Origin: Spirosoma spitsbergense DSM 19989
GTDB lineage: Bacteria; Bacteroidota; Bacteroidia; Cytophagales; Spirosomataceae
NCBI RefSeq assembly: GCF_000374085.1
Contig: NZ_KB893574.1
Location: 1-48,412, forward strand
Reading direction: 5' to 3'
Length of the DNA stretch: 48,412 bases
Under the pieces are notes generated by a model. The model was not told the DNA's origin, did not search any database, and saw nothing but the letters and a program-made list of their open reading frames with translations. The translations under genes were made by a program, and so were the position numbers. Position 1 is the stretch's first letter. Each line of letters opens with the position of its first letter. Below, one piece after another: positions 1 through 8,049 of the stretch.

Positions 1-183
1 ATTTGGGCCCTTGAAACGGGCGAGTGGCTCATCAAAGCGGGTCATAAAATACCAACCCGCAACTTGACAGGCCGATGCCAAGCGTTGTTTAGTTTATTCC
101 GTCACGGTTTAGATGAACTGCGCGATAGAATCCTTAAAGGCCAACCTGTTGGCCACCTTGTACCACTTTTGTCCTGTACTTAG
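1..183 (+). pseudogene. IS4-like transposase, C-terminal fragment (cut by window edge)
   Basis: The frame is open from the first base to a TAG at 181-183, giving 60 residues with no start codon in the window. The pattern TGEWLIKAGHKIPTR, then LFSLFRHGLDELRDRIL, resembles the end of IS4-type DDE transposases of Bacteroidota, which close with a basic segment and an F-R-x-G-x-D-x-L motif. The DDE catalytic residues would lie left of the window, so it is unclear whether the element is intact. The family call rests on this short tail only. Confidence 0.45.
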
Positions 184-449
184 AACCCAGTCACGAACGG
201 CGACGGTTTCGGTTGTAGTGGCATCGCTCCGGCTCCCCGGTCAACATACTCGACTAATTCAGTGTAGTCATCTGCCAGTGACCCGAACAGGGCCTTCACC
301 CGAAAAACTGTGTGTCAACCCATTGCCTGAACACAGACCCAGTCGGTATTGCGCCTTCGGCCCGGGAGCCACACTGCCAAACCAACCAATGTTTTGAGCG
401 GTCGATTAAATCAATAATCCCCCCAACCACCTGAACGGCCAGCCTGTCC

Positions 450-539
450 GTGAATACGTTAAAACCCCGCCTGCTGGTCGTTGAAGACGAAGCCAAAGTT
501 GCCCTCTTCATCCGGAAAGGATTAGAGTACAAACTCACT
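450..539 (+). pseudogene. Response-regulator receiver domain, N-terminal remnant
   Basis: In one frame the sequence reads RLLVVEDEAKVALFIRKGLE, the classic first strand and acidic pocket (two acidic residues after LVV) of an OmpR-type receiver domain. Homology stops after about 30 codons, and the phospho-acceptor Asp, the conserved Lys and any output domain are absent. The frame continues with unrelated sequence to a stop near 624. It is a broken fragment without function. Confidence 0.6.
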
Positions 540-685
540 GCTGGCGTAAGCCAATGTTTGAAGCATAGTCGGTCCGAAAGTGCCCTGTCTGGATGTGTTA
601 TCAGGTCGAATTACCGGATGTAGCCCAGGTCTGGCTCTGCCTGTCGAGTCTGATTCGGGTCGATAGTGAAAGTTGGAAAGGCGGG

Positions 686-793
686 GTAGTGATGCAGGAC
701 AGATTCCTGTTTTCAGATACCATCGCCCGCAACGTCGCCGTGGGCGTGGAGCGCATCGACGCCGACCGGCTGAATCATGCCGTGCGGACGGCA
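686..793 (+). pseudogene. ABC exporter ATPase fragment
   Basis: The translated stretch MQDRFLFSDTIARNVAVGVE followed by RIDADRLNHAVRTA matches the Q-loop region of type-I secretion or bacteriocin-type ABC exporters, where a Q-D-x-F-L-F-S-x-T-I-x-x-N motif follows the Walker A core. Walker A, signature and Walker B motifs are all missing. Only about 36 codons survive. What follows to 879 in another frame is not recognisable. Confidence 0.6.
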
Positions 794-1180
794 TGTCAGC
801 CACCGCCGAGGTCATCACCGATGATAGCCGTTTACTGGAGAAATTGTTTTATCAATTACGTAAAGTGGCGGGTGGCTAGTAAAATGGAGTGATTTACGTA
901 GGCAGCTATACTGGCAAAACGTAGTAGTGGCAATCATGCCAGGTTTTTGAGCAGGCGTTTTATAATGCGAACTCAACAATTAGCCCCTATCGGCTTTCGC
1001 TTTGACTGATTTCTGTTGTTACACGTGTCTGTCTAACCGTGCTGGTTAAATCACTACTTTTTCCTGGCAACTGAGGTGCGATAAAAAGAATTACTGCTTG
1101 CACTAAGGGTATTTTCTCTGAACTGCGTCTTGTAGATTGAATTGTATCTTTTTGGGATATTTTAGTCTAAAAGAAAGCCC

Positions 1181-1867
1181 ATGCAGCAGGTCAATACCCC
1201 AGGAGATTTCTCTGCTCAGCCAGCAAACGTCCGATTTCCCTTTCGGAATGATTTAGCTGATGAACCAGAAAATAAAAGCATGGACCGTTCGGACGATGAG
1301 CTTTTCATTCGGCAGGTATTCAATACCAGCCCTGTGCAAGGTTGCGAGTTGTTGTTTCGACGCTACCACCGGGCCCTGTGCAGCCATGCTGCCCGCTACG
1401 TATATTCCAGAGAGGTGGCCGAAGATATAGTCAGTGACGTGTTTTGCAAATTCTGGAAAACCAACGCCTATCAATCCGTCACCTCTTCCTTTCGGTATTA
1501 TCTGTTTCGCAGTGTTCGTAACGAAGCGTACTCCTACCTGCGATCAGAATTTACTCAGTTAGACAGTCTGGACCATAACCTGACCGAAAGCGCAGCTGGC
1601 CTTCGGCCCGATTACATCACCCAATACGAAGAAACGTTTAACCGGGTCAAGGAATTGGTGGAAGAACTGCCCCCTCAATGCCGGAAGGTTTTTCTGATGA
1701 GTCGATTCGAGGGGAAACGGTACCAGGAAATTGCCGATGAGCTGGGTTTATCCATCAAAACGGTTGAAGTCCACATGGGAAAAGGGCTGAGCTTTATGAG
1801 AACGGGCTTGAAAGGCTACCTGACGCTATTGGCGAGTTTAGTGCTTCTGCTACTGGAAAATGGGTAG
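1181..1867 (+). CDS. ECF RNA polymerase sigma factor, FecI/Bacteroidota expansion type
   Basis: A 228-residue extracytoplasmic-function sigma-70 factor. Region 2 lies at about 60-125 (LFRRYHRALCSHAARYV, then SREVAEDIVSDVFCKFW). Region 4 lies at about 155-210 (LPPQCRKVFLMSRFEGKRYQ, then EIADELGLSIKTVEVHM), the -35 recognition helix-turn-helix. The hydrophobic C-terminal tail (YLTLLASLVLLLL) is common in Bacteroidota members of this family. An in-frame ATG at 1280 (MDRSDDELF) is an equally good start, because the first 33 residues are outside the usual domain. The next genes encode FecR and a SusC with an STN domain, so it is expected to be held inactive by FecR and to transcribe the downstream glycan locus once the outer-membrane receptor is occupied. 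The role is by family; the target promoter is not defined. Confidence 0.93.
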   Translation: MQQVNTPGDFSAQPANVRFPFRNDLADEPENKSMDRSDDELFIRQVFNTSPVQGCELLFRRYHRALCSHAARYVYSREVAEDIVSDVFCKFWKTNAYQSVTSSFRYYLFRSVRNEAYSYLRSEFTQLDSLDHNLTESAAGLRPDYITQYEETFNRVKELVEELPPQCRKVFLMSRFEGKRYQEIADELGLSIKTVEVHMGKGLSFMRTGLKGYLTLLASLVLLLLENG

Positions 1868-1923
1868 TGGACTAAGGTGTTTTTTCCAGAAAAGCGTCTC
1901 CTGATAAACGAGTAATACAAGGC

Positions 1924-2928
1924 ATGAAAGCTGATATCACCAAGGAGTTAATCTTCAATAATTTCGCCAACAAGACCACACCCTTACAGCGAAAGCAAAT
2001 TGATGACTGGTTGCAATCGCAAACCAATGAAGAACTCTATTACCAATGGCTGGAAGAATGGGAAAATGCAAACCTGGAGTACCTACCCCAAAGTGAACGT
2101 CTGCTAGAACGATACACCCATTTTTTACACAATAATCCACACCCTGTTCAGGCTAATCAACTAAAAAACCGGTCGGGGTATTTTCAGCAACGGCAGTGGT
2201 GGCTAACATGGTTGATTGCGGCCTCCGTCCTGTTTGTGCTGGCAATGGGCACCTGGCTCTTTAGGGATTACACATACTACAAAACGTACCAGACAGCCTA
2301 CGGCGAAGTAAAAACGTTTGTGCTGACAGACGGCAGTCAGGTAACACTCAATGCGAACTCATCGCTTCGGATACCGCGCTGGGGATTTGGGGACCAAAAA
2401 CGAGAAGTCATTTTAGACGGCGAGGCTGGTTTTACGGTAACACACCTGCCTAACCACCAAAAATTTTTGGTGAAAACCGATAAGAAGTTTGAGGTTGTTG
2501 TGCTGGGTACCGAGTTTTCCGTTTTTGCCCGCCATCGGGGAGCGCGGGTTATTTTGGAAAAAGGCAAAGTACAGGTCAACTACCAGGAGGGAAATTCCGC
2601 TAAGCAATTGGTGATGAAGCCGGGCGATTTAGTGTCGTTCAATGCAAAAAATCAGGCTACGCTGAAAACGGTTTCCCCATCCCAAAACTTCTCCATCTGG
2701 AAAGAAAAACGGTTTGTATTTGACGAGATATCCCTCTCCGACGTGGCGCAGCTATTGGAAGAAACCTACGGCCTATCCGTAACGATTGATACGCCTGAAC
2801 TTGCCCAGCGAAAACTGATGGGGTCTTTTCGGGCCGAAAATGTCGATGAACTCTTGCGTACCATTTCCGACCTGCTCGACATCAACGTAGTTCGTCAGGA
2901 AGACCAGGTGCGACTTTCCGAAAAATAA
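1924..2928 (+). CDS. FecR-family anti-sigma factor
   Basis: A 334-residue inner-membrane regulator. A cytoplasmic N-terminal part of about 90 residues precedes one membrane helix at about 93-114 (WWLTWLIAASVLFVLAMGTW). The periplasmic FecR domain follows at about 120-215 (TAYGEVKTFVLTDGSQVTLN is its typical opening), then a C-terminal DUF4974-like domain at about 260-330 (FDEISLSDVAQLLEETYGLS). It lies 56 bp after the sigma gene and just before susC. By family, the cytoplasmic part binds the sigma factor and the periplasmic part receives the signal from the STN domain of the TonB-dependent receptor. Nothing looks truncated. Confidence 0.94.
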   Translation: MKADITKELIFNNFANKTTPLQRKQIDDWLQSQTNEELYYQWLEEWENANLEYLPQSERLLERYTHFLHNNPHPVQANQLKNRSGYFQQRQWWLTWLIAASVLFVLAMGTWLFRDYTYYKTYQTAYGEVKTFVLTDGSQVTLNANSSLRIPRWGFGDQKREVILDGEAGFTVTHLPNHQKFLVKTDKKFEVVVLGTEFSVFARHRGARVILEKGKVQVNYQEGNSAKQLVMKPGDLVSFNAKNQATLKTVSPSQNFSIWKEKRFVFDEISLSDVAQLLEETYGLSVTIDTPELAQRKLMGSFRAENVDELLRTISDLLDINVVRQEDQVRLSEK

Positions 2929-2956
2929 ACCTATACCTTTTTCTAAATCAAATCTT

Positions 2957-5900
2957 ATGAAGATGCACGGTTTACGCACTGCTTACAAACTGGGGCTAAC
3001 GGCTATTCTTTTGGGATTGGGCTGGCCAGCTCAATCCCAACTAATGGCCAGTGTTCAACAGACCAGAACTCCCGGACTGTCTCAAACGACGGTTAATCGC
3101 CTGTTGAGTGATGTACTGAGTGACCTGAAAAGTTACTACCATGCCGAAATTTTGTTTGAGCCGAAAACGATACAGGGCATTTCGGTCAGTAGTCAGTTAG
3201 TCGATACAGGGCTGAGCCTGGAGCAAAACTTAGAGAATGTGCTACGGCCTGCCGGGCTGAAGTACAAAAAAATCAATCGAACCTCCTACACCATTTCAAT
3301 AAACAGAGGCAATAAAACGGGCCGTAGTGCAGATGTCCGCTTTCCGGTCGGCATTGCTTCCGAAACCGAGATGACGGCCCTTGTACTGACTTCGCAACTC
3401 ACCTCTAAAGTTGAACCGTTCACGACCCGTACAACCCAGACTCCCGCTGATATTACCGTGGCTGGAGTTATTAGCGACGAAAAGGGGGAAACACTTCCCG
3501 GTGTAAGTATTGTGCTAAAAGGCACCCAGAAAGGAACAACCAGCGACTCGGAAGGGAGGTATAAGCTGGATGTACCCTCGGCAGCGGCTATCCTTATTTT
3601 TAGCTTTGTGGGCTATGTACCTCAGGAAGTGGTGGTTGGGAGTCGAAAAACGCTGGACGTTACGCTTACGGCGGATAATAAAACGCTGGAGGAGATTGTT
3701 GTGGTGGGGTACGGAACCCAGAAACGCAAAGACCTGACGGGAGCCGTGGGCACTGTAGACAGTAAGGAAATCAAAGAAATGTCGGTCACGCGGATCGACC
3801 AGGCCCTGCTGGGTAAAGTGGCGGGCGTGCAGGTTAAGCCCGTAAGCGGGGAGCCGGGCGCCCCTCCGCAAATCAGAATCCGGGGTATTGGCAGCATCTC
3901 GGCCGGGGCTGGTCCGCTCTACGTCGTGGATGGCTTCCCGACGCAAACCATCGAGACGCTGAACCCCAACGACATTGAAAGCCTGGATATTCTCAAAGAT
4001 GCCTCTGCCACGGCTATTTACGGCTCTCGGGGCTCGAACGGCGTCATTATCATCAACACCAAACGGGGCCGGAGCGGCAAAGCGACCATTACGTTCGACA
4101 CCTACTATGGCTTGCAGAAGGTATCCAAAGTGCCTCAGTACATGAACGCCCGGGAACAGGCCCAGTATTTCTACGACGGCGTTAAGAACCGGAACATCGA
4201 TGGGGGCTTTAACGTGTCAGGGCCCGGTAACACCTGGAATTTCAAAGTGCCCCAACTTATTCTGGACGTACTGGAAGGGCGTAACACAACGGATGTGGAA
4301 CCATTGGATGAGGTACTGCGGGTGGCTCCCCAGCAGCAATACCAGCTTTCGGCAACGGGCGGCAGTGAAAACATGAAGTACGCCGTTAGCGGGGAGTATT
4401 TCAATCAGGATGGCCTGATTATCAACAGTAACTTCAAACGCTATTCGTTACGCGTCAATCTGGATGCGAAACTGTCGAACCGGTTAGCCCTTAAACTTAA
4501 CTTTAATCCTTCTTTTATCGACAAGGGTAACGTCAATTCAAGTGGGGTAACGGTTGGGGCCGGCGATTTCAGTGTAATGGGAGCCGCCACGTCGGTGAAT
4601 CCCTTCTACCCGATCTACGACGATAAGGGAGACTATTTCTGGTATAACGGGCTCGAAGCCGTAGGGAATTTCAATAACCCATCTGCCCTGGCCCGGGAGG
4701 TGAAGGACCGCCAGCGCCGAATTGGTATGCTGGGTAATGTCAATCTCGAATATAAAATTCTGGATGAGCTGCGGTTCAACGTCCTGCTGGGGGCTACGCT
4801 CCTGAGCAGCAAAGGGTCGCGCTTTGTTCCGCAGCTTCCGGCCTTTTTCAACGAACCCGCTTCTGGTACAGACAACGTAGCTGCGAGCTATAACTGGCTG
4901 ACCGAATATACCCTGAACTATGTCAAGAGCTTTGGCAAGCATAACCTGACTGGTCTGGCAGGCTTTACGGCCCAGCAGGAAACCGGAGAATCCAACCTCA
5001 TCGCCAGTAATAAGTATCCCAATAACCTGGTGCCTACCCTGAGCGCCGTTAGCGGTATTATCACCAACGGAACCTCGGACCAGTACCAGTGGTCATTGAT
5101 TTCCTATCTGGCGCGGGCCAACTACAACTACAACAGCAAGTATTACGTAACGGCTTCGGTGCGCACCGATGGCTCGTCCCGGTTTGGCAGTGAGAATAAG
5201 TACGGCGTGTTTCCCTCGGCTGCCTTAGCCTGGCGTATTTCGGACGAGAATTTTCTGCGTAACGATCGATCCATTAGTGAACTTAAGTTGAGGGCCAGCT
5301 ATGGTAAAACGGGAAATAACAACATTGGTAATTTCGAACATTTTGCCACGATCAATTACCAGAAGTACCCACTGGGCGAAACGCCAGCGGCTGGCTTTGT
5401 GCAGGGCCGACTGCCCAACCCGCTGCTGACCTGGGAAACGCAGGAGCAGCTGAATGCGGGCCTTGATGCCGCCTTCCTCAATAACCGGCTTCGCTTCACC
5501 ATCGATTACTTCATTTCCCGGAATACCAATTTATTACTGAATGTCAACACGCCCGGCATTACGGGCTTTAGCACGGCGCTGAAAAATATTGGGGAGGTGC
5601 GCAACACGGGCTGGGAGTTTTCGGCCAGCACGGTCAATACCACCAGCCAGTTTAAATGGACCACCGACTTCAATATTTCGACCTTTAAAAACAGAGTCGT
5701 TAAGCTGGGGCCCAGTGGTGACCCGATCATCAATGGGGGCAACATTACCATGATTGGCCAGCCCATCGGCATGTTTTACGGCTGGCTGACCGACGGAGTG
5801 TTTCTTAACCAGGCTGAGGTGGACAGAGGGCCGGTTTTCAGCCCTGGCACGGCGTCCCGCTCCCGGCCCGGCGACCTGCGGTTTGTGGATGTCAGCGGGG

Positions 5901-6469
5901 CCAATGGGAAGCCCGATGGGGTTATCAATAGCTTCGACAAAGCCATCATGGGGTCGCCCTATCCGGATTTCTACTATGGCATGTCGAACCGATTTTCCTA
6001 TAAAAATCTGAGCTTAACGGTTAGTCTCCAGGGTGTTTATGGCAACCAGCTTCTGAGCGTTGCCCGCCGGTCAACGTACGCTACCCGGTCCCGCTTCCGG
6101 AATGCCGCATCCCAGAACAACTACTGGCGGTCGGAGCAGCAGCCAGGAGATGGCAACACCCCCCGCCCTAATGACGCCCCAACGGGCAACGTTCGGGGGG
6201 AATATAGCCAGCGGTGGCTGGATACGGGAACGTACCTGCGGATCAACAACATATCACTGAACTACGCGGTGCCGGAGAACCTGAGCCAGCGTCTGGGACT
6301 TAGTTCACTACGTGTTTACCTGAACGCCAACAACCCGTTTCTTTTCACCAAAAACATGGGCTTCAACCCGGACGTGAGCAACGGCGATAACCCCCTGACC
6401 CCGGGCCTGGACCTGAATGATTATCCGTTGCCCAAAAGCCTGATTTTAGGCCTGACACTTGGTTTTTAA
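2957..6469 (+). CDS. SusC/RagA-type TonB-dependent outer-membrane receptor with STN signalling domain
   Basis: An 1170-residue TonB-linked outer-membrane transporter. A signal peptide (about 1-28) is followed by an STN domain (about 45-110, with DLKSYYHAEILFEPKTIQGI). Next come a carboxypeptidase-regulatory-like domain (about 168-240, DEKGETLPGVSIVLKGTQKG), the SusC signature VVVGYGTQKRKDLTGAVGTV opening the plug (about 255-365), and a large beta-barrel ending in LILGLTLGF with a terminal Phe. The STN domain is the one that contacts a FecR protein and is absent from plain SusC transporters. With SusD it should capture and import an oligosaccharide using TonB energy, and report occupancy to the upstream FecR/sigma pair. 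The start could be ATG 2957 or the next ATG at 2963. The substrate cannot be read from sequence. Confidence 0.95.
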   Translation: MKMHGLRTAYKLGLTAILLGLGWPAQSQLMASVQQTRTPGLSQTTVNRLLSDVLSDLKSYYHAEILFEPKTIQGISVSSQLVDTGLSLEQNLENVLRPAGLKYKKINRTSYTISINRGNKTGRSADVRFPVGIASETEMTALVLTSQLTSKVEPFTTRTTQTPADITVAGVISDEKGETLPGVSIVLKGTQKGTTSDSEGRYKLDVPSAAAILIFSFVGYVPQEVVVGSRKTLDVTLTADNKTLEEIVVVGYGTQKRKDLTGAVGTVDSKEIKEMSVTRIDQALLGKVAGVQVKPVSGEPGAPPQIRIRGIGSISAGAGPLYVVDGFPTQTIETLNPNDIESLDILKDASATAIYGSRGSNGVIIINTKRGRSGKATITFDTYYGLQKVSKVPQYMNAREQAQYFYDGVKNRNIDGGFNVSGPGNTWNFKVPQLILDVLEGRNTTDVEPLDEVLRVAPQQQYQLSATGGSENMKYAVSGEYFNQDGLIINSNFKRYSLRVNLDAKLSNRLALKLNFNPSFIDKGNVNSSGVTVGAGDFSVMGAATSVNPFYPIYDDKGDYFWYNGLEAVGNFNNPSALAREVKDRQRRIGMLGNVNLEYKILDELRFNVLLGATLLSSKGSRFVPQLPAFFNEPASGTDNVAASYNWLTEYTLNYVKSFGKHNLTGLAGFTAQQETGESNLIASNKYPNNLVPTLSAVSGIITNGTSDQYQWSLISYLARANYNYNSKYYVTASVRTDGSSRFGSENKYGVFPSAALAWRISDENFLRNDRSISELKLRASYGKTGNNNIGNFEHFATINYQKYPLGETPAAGFVQGRLPNPLLTWETQEQLNAGLDAAFLNNRLRFTIDYFISRNTNLLLNVNTPGITGFSTALKNIGEVRNTGWEFSASTVNTTSQFKWTTDFNISTFKNRVVKLGPSGDPIINGGNITMIGQPIGMFYGWLTDGVFLNQAEVDRGPVFSPGTASRSRPGDLRFVDVSGANGKPDGVINSFDKAIMGSPYPDFYYGMSNRFSYKNLSLTVSLQGVYGNQLLSVARRSTYATRSRFRNAASQNNYWRSEQQPGDGNTPRPNDAPTGNVRGEYSQRWLDTGTYLRINNISLNYAVPENLSQRLGLSSLRVYLNANNPFLFTKNMGFNPDVSNGDNPLTPGLDLNDYPLPKSLILGLTLGF

Positions 6470-6503
6470 TGACCGTTCCTCCCAACTAAACCTACCAGGA
6501 AAT

Positions 6504-7973
6504 ATGAAACGTATCTTGTTCGTATTCGTACTTGCCATCCTGCTGACAACGTCCTGTCGGAAGGAATTTATCGAGCTAACGCCGGTGTCTACGGTCAGCG
6601 TCGATGTATTATACAAAACAGATAAAGATTTTCAGGATGCGGTTGTAGGGGTTTACAGCGGCTTTCGGGTGCCTTATCAGAACTTCTGGCAGTTTGGCGA
6701 CCTGCGGGGCGACGATACCAAACACGATCTGGCCAACGGGCTGGAGTCGATTCGGGTCGATAACTTCCTGACCGATTACAGTGACAATATCCTGCTGGCA
6801 AGCTGGCGGGGCTATTACAGCGCGATCACGAATGCCAACACCATCCTGGACAAAATTGCCGGGGCCAATGCAGCCGTGGTAACCAATAAAGACCGGCATA
6901 TCGGCGAAACCAAATTCCTGCGGGCGCTGGCTTATTTTAACCTGGTGCGCATTTTTGGTGATGTCCCTATGGTGACTACGCCCATCTCGACGGAAGAAGC
7001 GTACCAGAAGGGCCGGGAGAAGGTGGATAAAATATACGAGGAGGTTATTATCAAAGACCTGCTCGATGCCGAAGCCAAGCTACCCGTCAAATACACGGGA
7101 GCCGATGTGGGTCGGGCCACCAAAGGAGCCGCCAAAGCACTGCTGGGCCGGGTTTATCTGACCAGAAAAGAGTTTGCCAAAGCGGAAGAGAAGCTAAAGG
7201 ACGTTACAACCCTTGGCTACGCGCTCCTGAAAAACTACAACGACCTGTGGGACTATACAAAGGATGAACACCATAGCGAATACATTTTCGATATTGAGTA
7301 CCTGGCAGGCGGCATAGGCCTGGGCAGTACATTCACCAACACGTTTACCCTGGAGTTTCAGTCCGGTGGGAAAGCACTGGTCGACGAGCTATCCCGTATT
7401 TACGGTATTTTGCCCGGTGCCACCGCAGCCAGTGGCGGCAACCCAACGGCGGGTATGTTTGCGGCTTTCGACCCCAGCGACCTGCGCCGGGATGTCAGCG
7501 TCGCTAAAGGCGTTATTGGTGCCGATGGCAAGTTCGTTGCCCTGTCGACCACGGGCGTCACCTCGTTCTCCAAAAAATATATGGCTCCGCTAAAAGCCAA
7601 TAACGACAGCCCGACCAACTGGAAGGTGATCCGTTACGCCGATGTGTTGCTGATGCTGGCCGAAGCCATGAACGAAAATGGCAAAACCACCGAAGCCCTT
7701 CCGTACCTGAATCAGGTACGTCAACGGGCTGGACTGTCAGCCTATACCGGATTGACAAAAGATGAGTTTCGCGAAAAGGTGTATCTGGAACGGCGGCTGG
7801 AGCTGTATCTGGAAGGCCACCGCTGGTTTGACCTGGTCAGAACCGGGCGTGCCTTAACGGTGATGACCGCCTTTGGCATGAAGCCGTACATGACGGTTTT
7901 CCCCATTCCGCTAACAGAGCTGGAGATTATCCGCAACCCTGCCGTTTTTGCGCAGAATCCGGGCTACGAATAG
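6504..7973 (+). CDS. SusD/RagB-family surface glycan-binding lipoprotein
   Basis: A 489-residue lipoprotein from ATG 6504. MKRILFVFVLAILLTTSC is a clear type II signal peptide with the lipidated Cys at residue 18, so the longer frame from 6459, which would overlap susC, is not preferred. SusD hallmarks are seen: an N-terminal TPR-like part with RALAYFNLVRIFGDVPMVT, KGAAKALLGRVYLTRKEF, and the C-terminal RYADVLLMLAEAMNENGKT, then ERRLELYLEGHRWFDLVRTG. It partners with the SusC encoded 34 bp upstream, forming a lid over the barrel that binds the glycan. Sequence does not reveal which sugar. Length and ending (NPGYE) are normal for the family. Confidence 0.95.
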   Translation: MKRILFVFVLAILLTTSCRKEFIELTPVSTVSVDVLYKTDKDFQDAVVGVYSGFRVPYQNFWQFGDLRGDDTKHDLANGLESIRVDNFLTDYSDNILLASWRGYYSAITNANTILDKIAGANAAVVTNKDRHIGETKFLRALAYFNLVRIFGDVPMVTTPISTEEAYQKGREKVDKIYEEVIIKDLLDAEAKLPVKYTGADVGRATKGAAKALLGRVYLTRKEFAKAEEKLKDVTTLGYALLKNYNDLWDYTKDEHHSEYIFDIEYLAGGIGLGSTFTNTFTLEFQSGGKALVDELSRIYGILPGATAASGGNPTAGMFAAFDPSDLRRDVSVAKGVIGADGKFVALSTTGVTSFSKKYMAPLKANNDSPTNWKVIRYADVLLMLAEAMNENGKTTEALPYLNQVRQRAGLSAYTGLTKDEFREKVYLERRLELYLEGHRWFDLVRTGRALTVMTAFGMKPYMTVFPIPLTELEIIRNPAVFAQNPGYE

Positions 7974-8049
7974 TGTACGGGTAGATAGTAAAAATAAATT
8001 TCTTAGGGTTTTTATCAGGAAGTTTCATTCGTATTTAGCAGGCTGAAGT

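Larger units (their letters stand above)
184..1180. other. Intergenic graveyard with short gene fragments
   Basis: About one kilobase without an intact gene. It holds a response-regulator start (450-539), an ABC-transporter piece (686-793) and a further short open stretch to 879 that I cannot identify. The fragments come from unrelated genes, lie close together and all read rightward, as expected from repeated deletion or insertion next to a transposase end. The part from 900 to 1180 should hold the promoter of the sigma-factor gene, but I could not fix a convincing Bacteroidota promoter there. Confidence 0.6.

Noticed and set aside
3515..3946. 143-codon minus-strand frame inside susC
   Set aside because: Antisense to the highly conserved SusC plug region; no domain of its own.
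6459..6503. Upstream start for the SusD gene overlapping susC
   Set aside because: The inner ATG at 6504 begins a complete lipoprotein signal peptide; the upstream extension would mask it.
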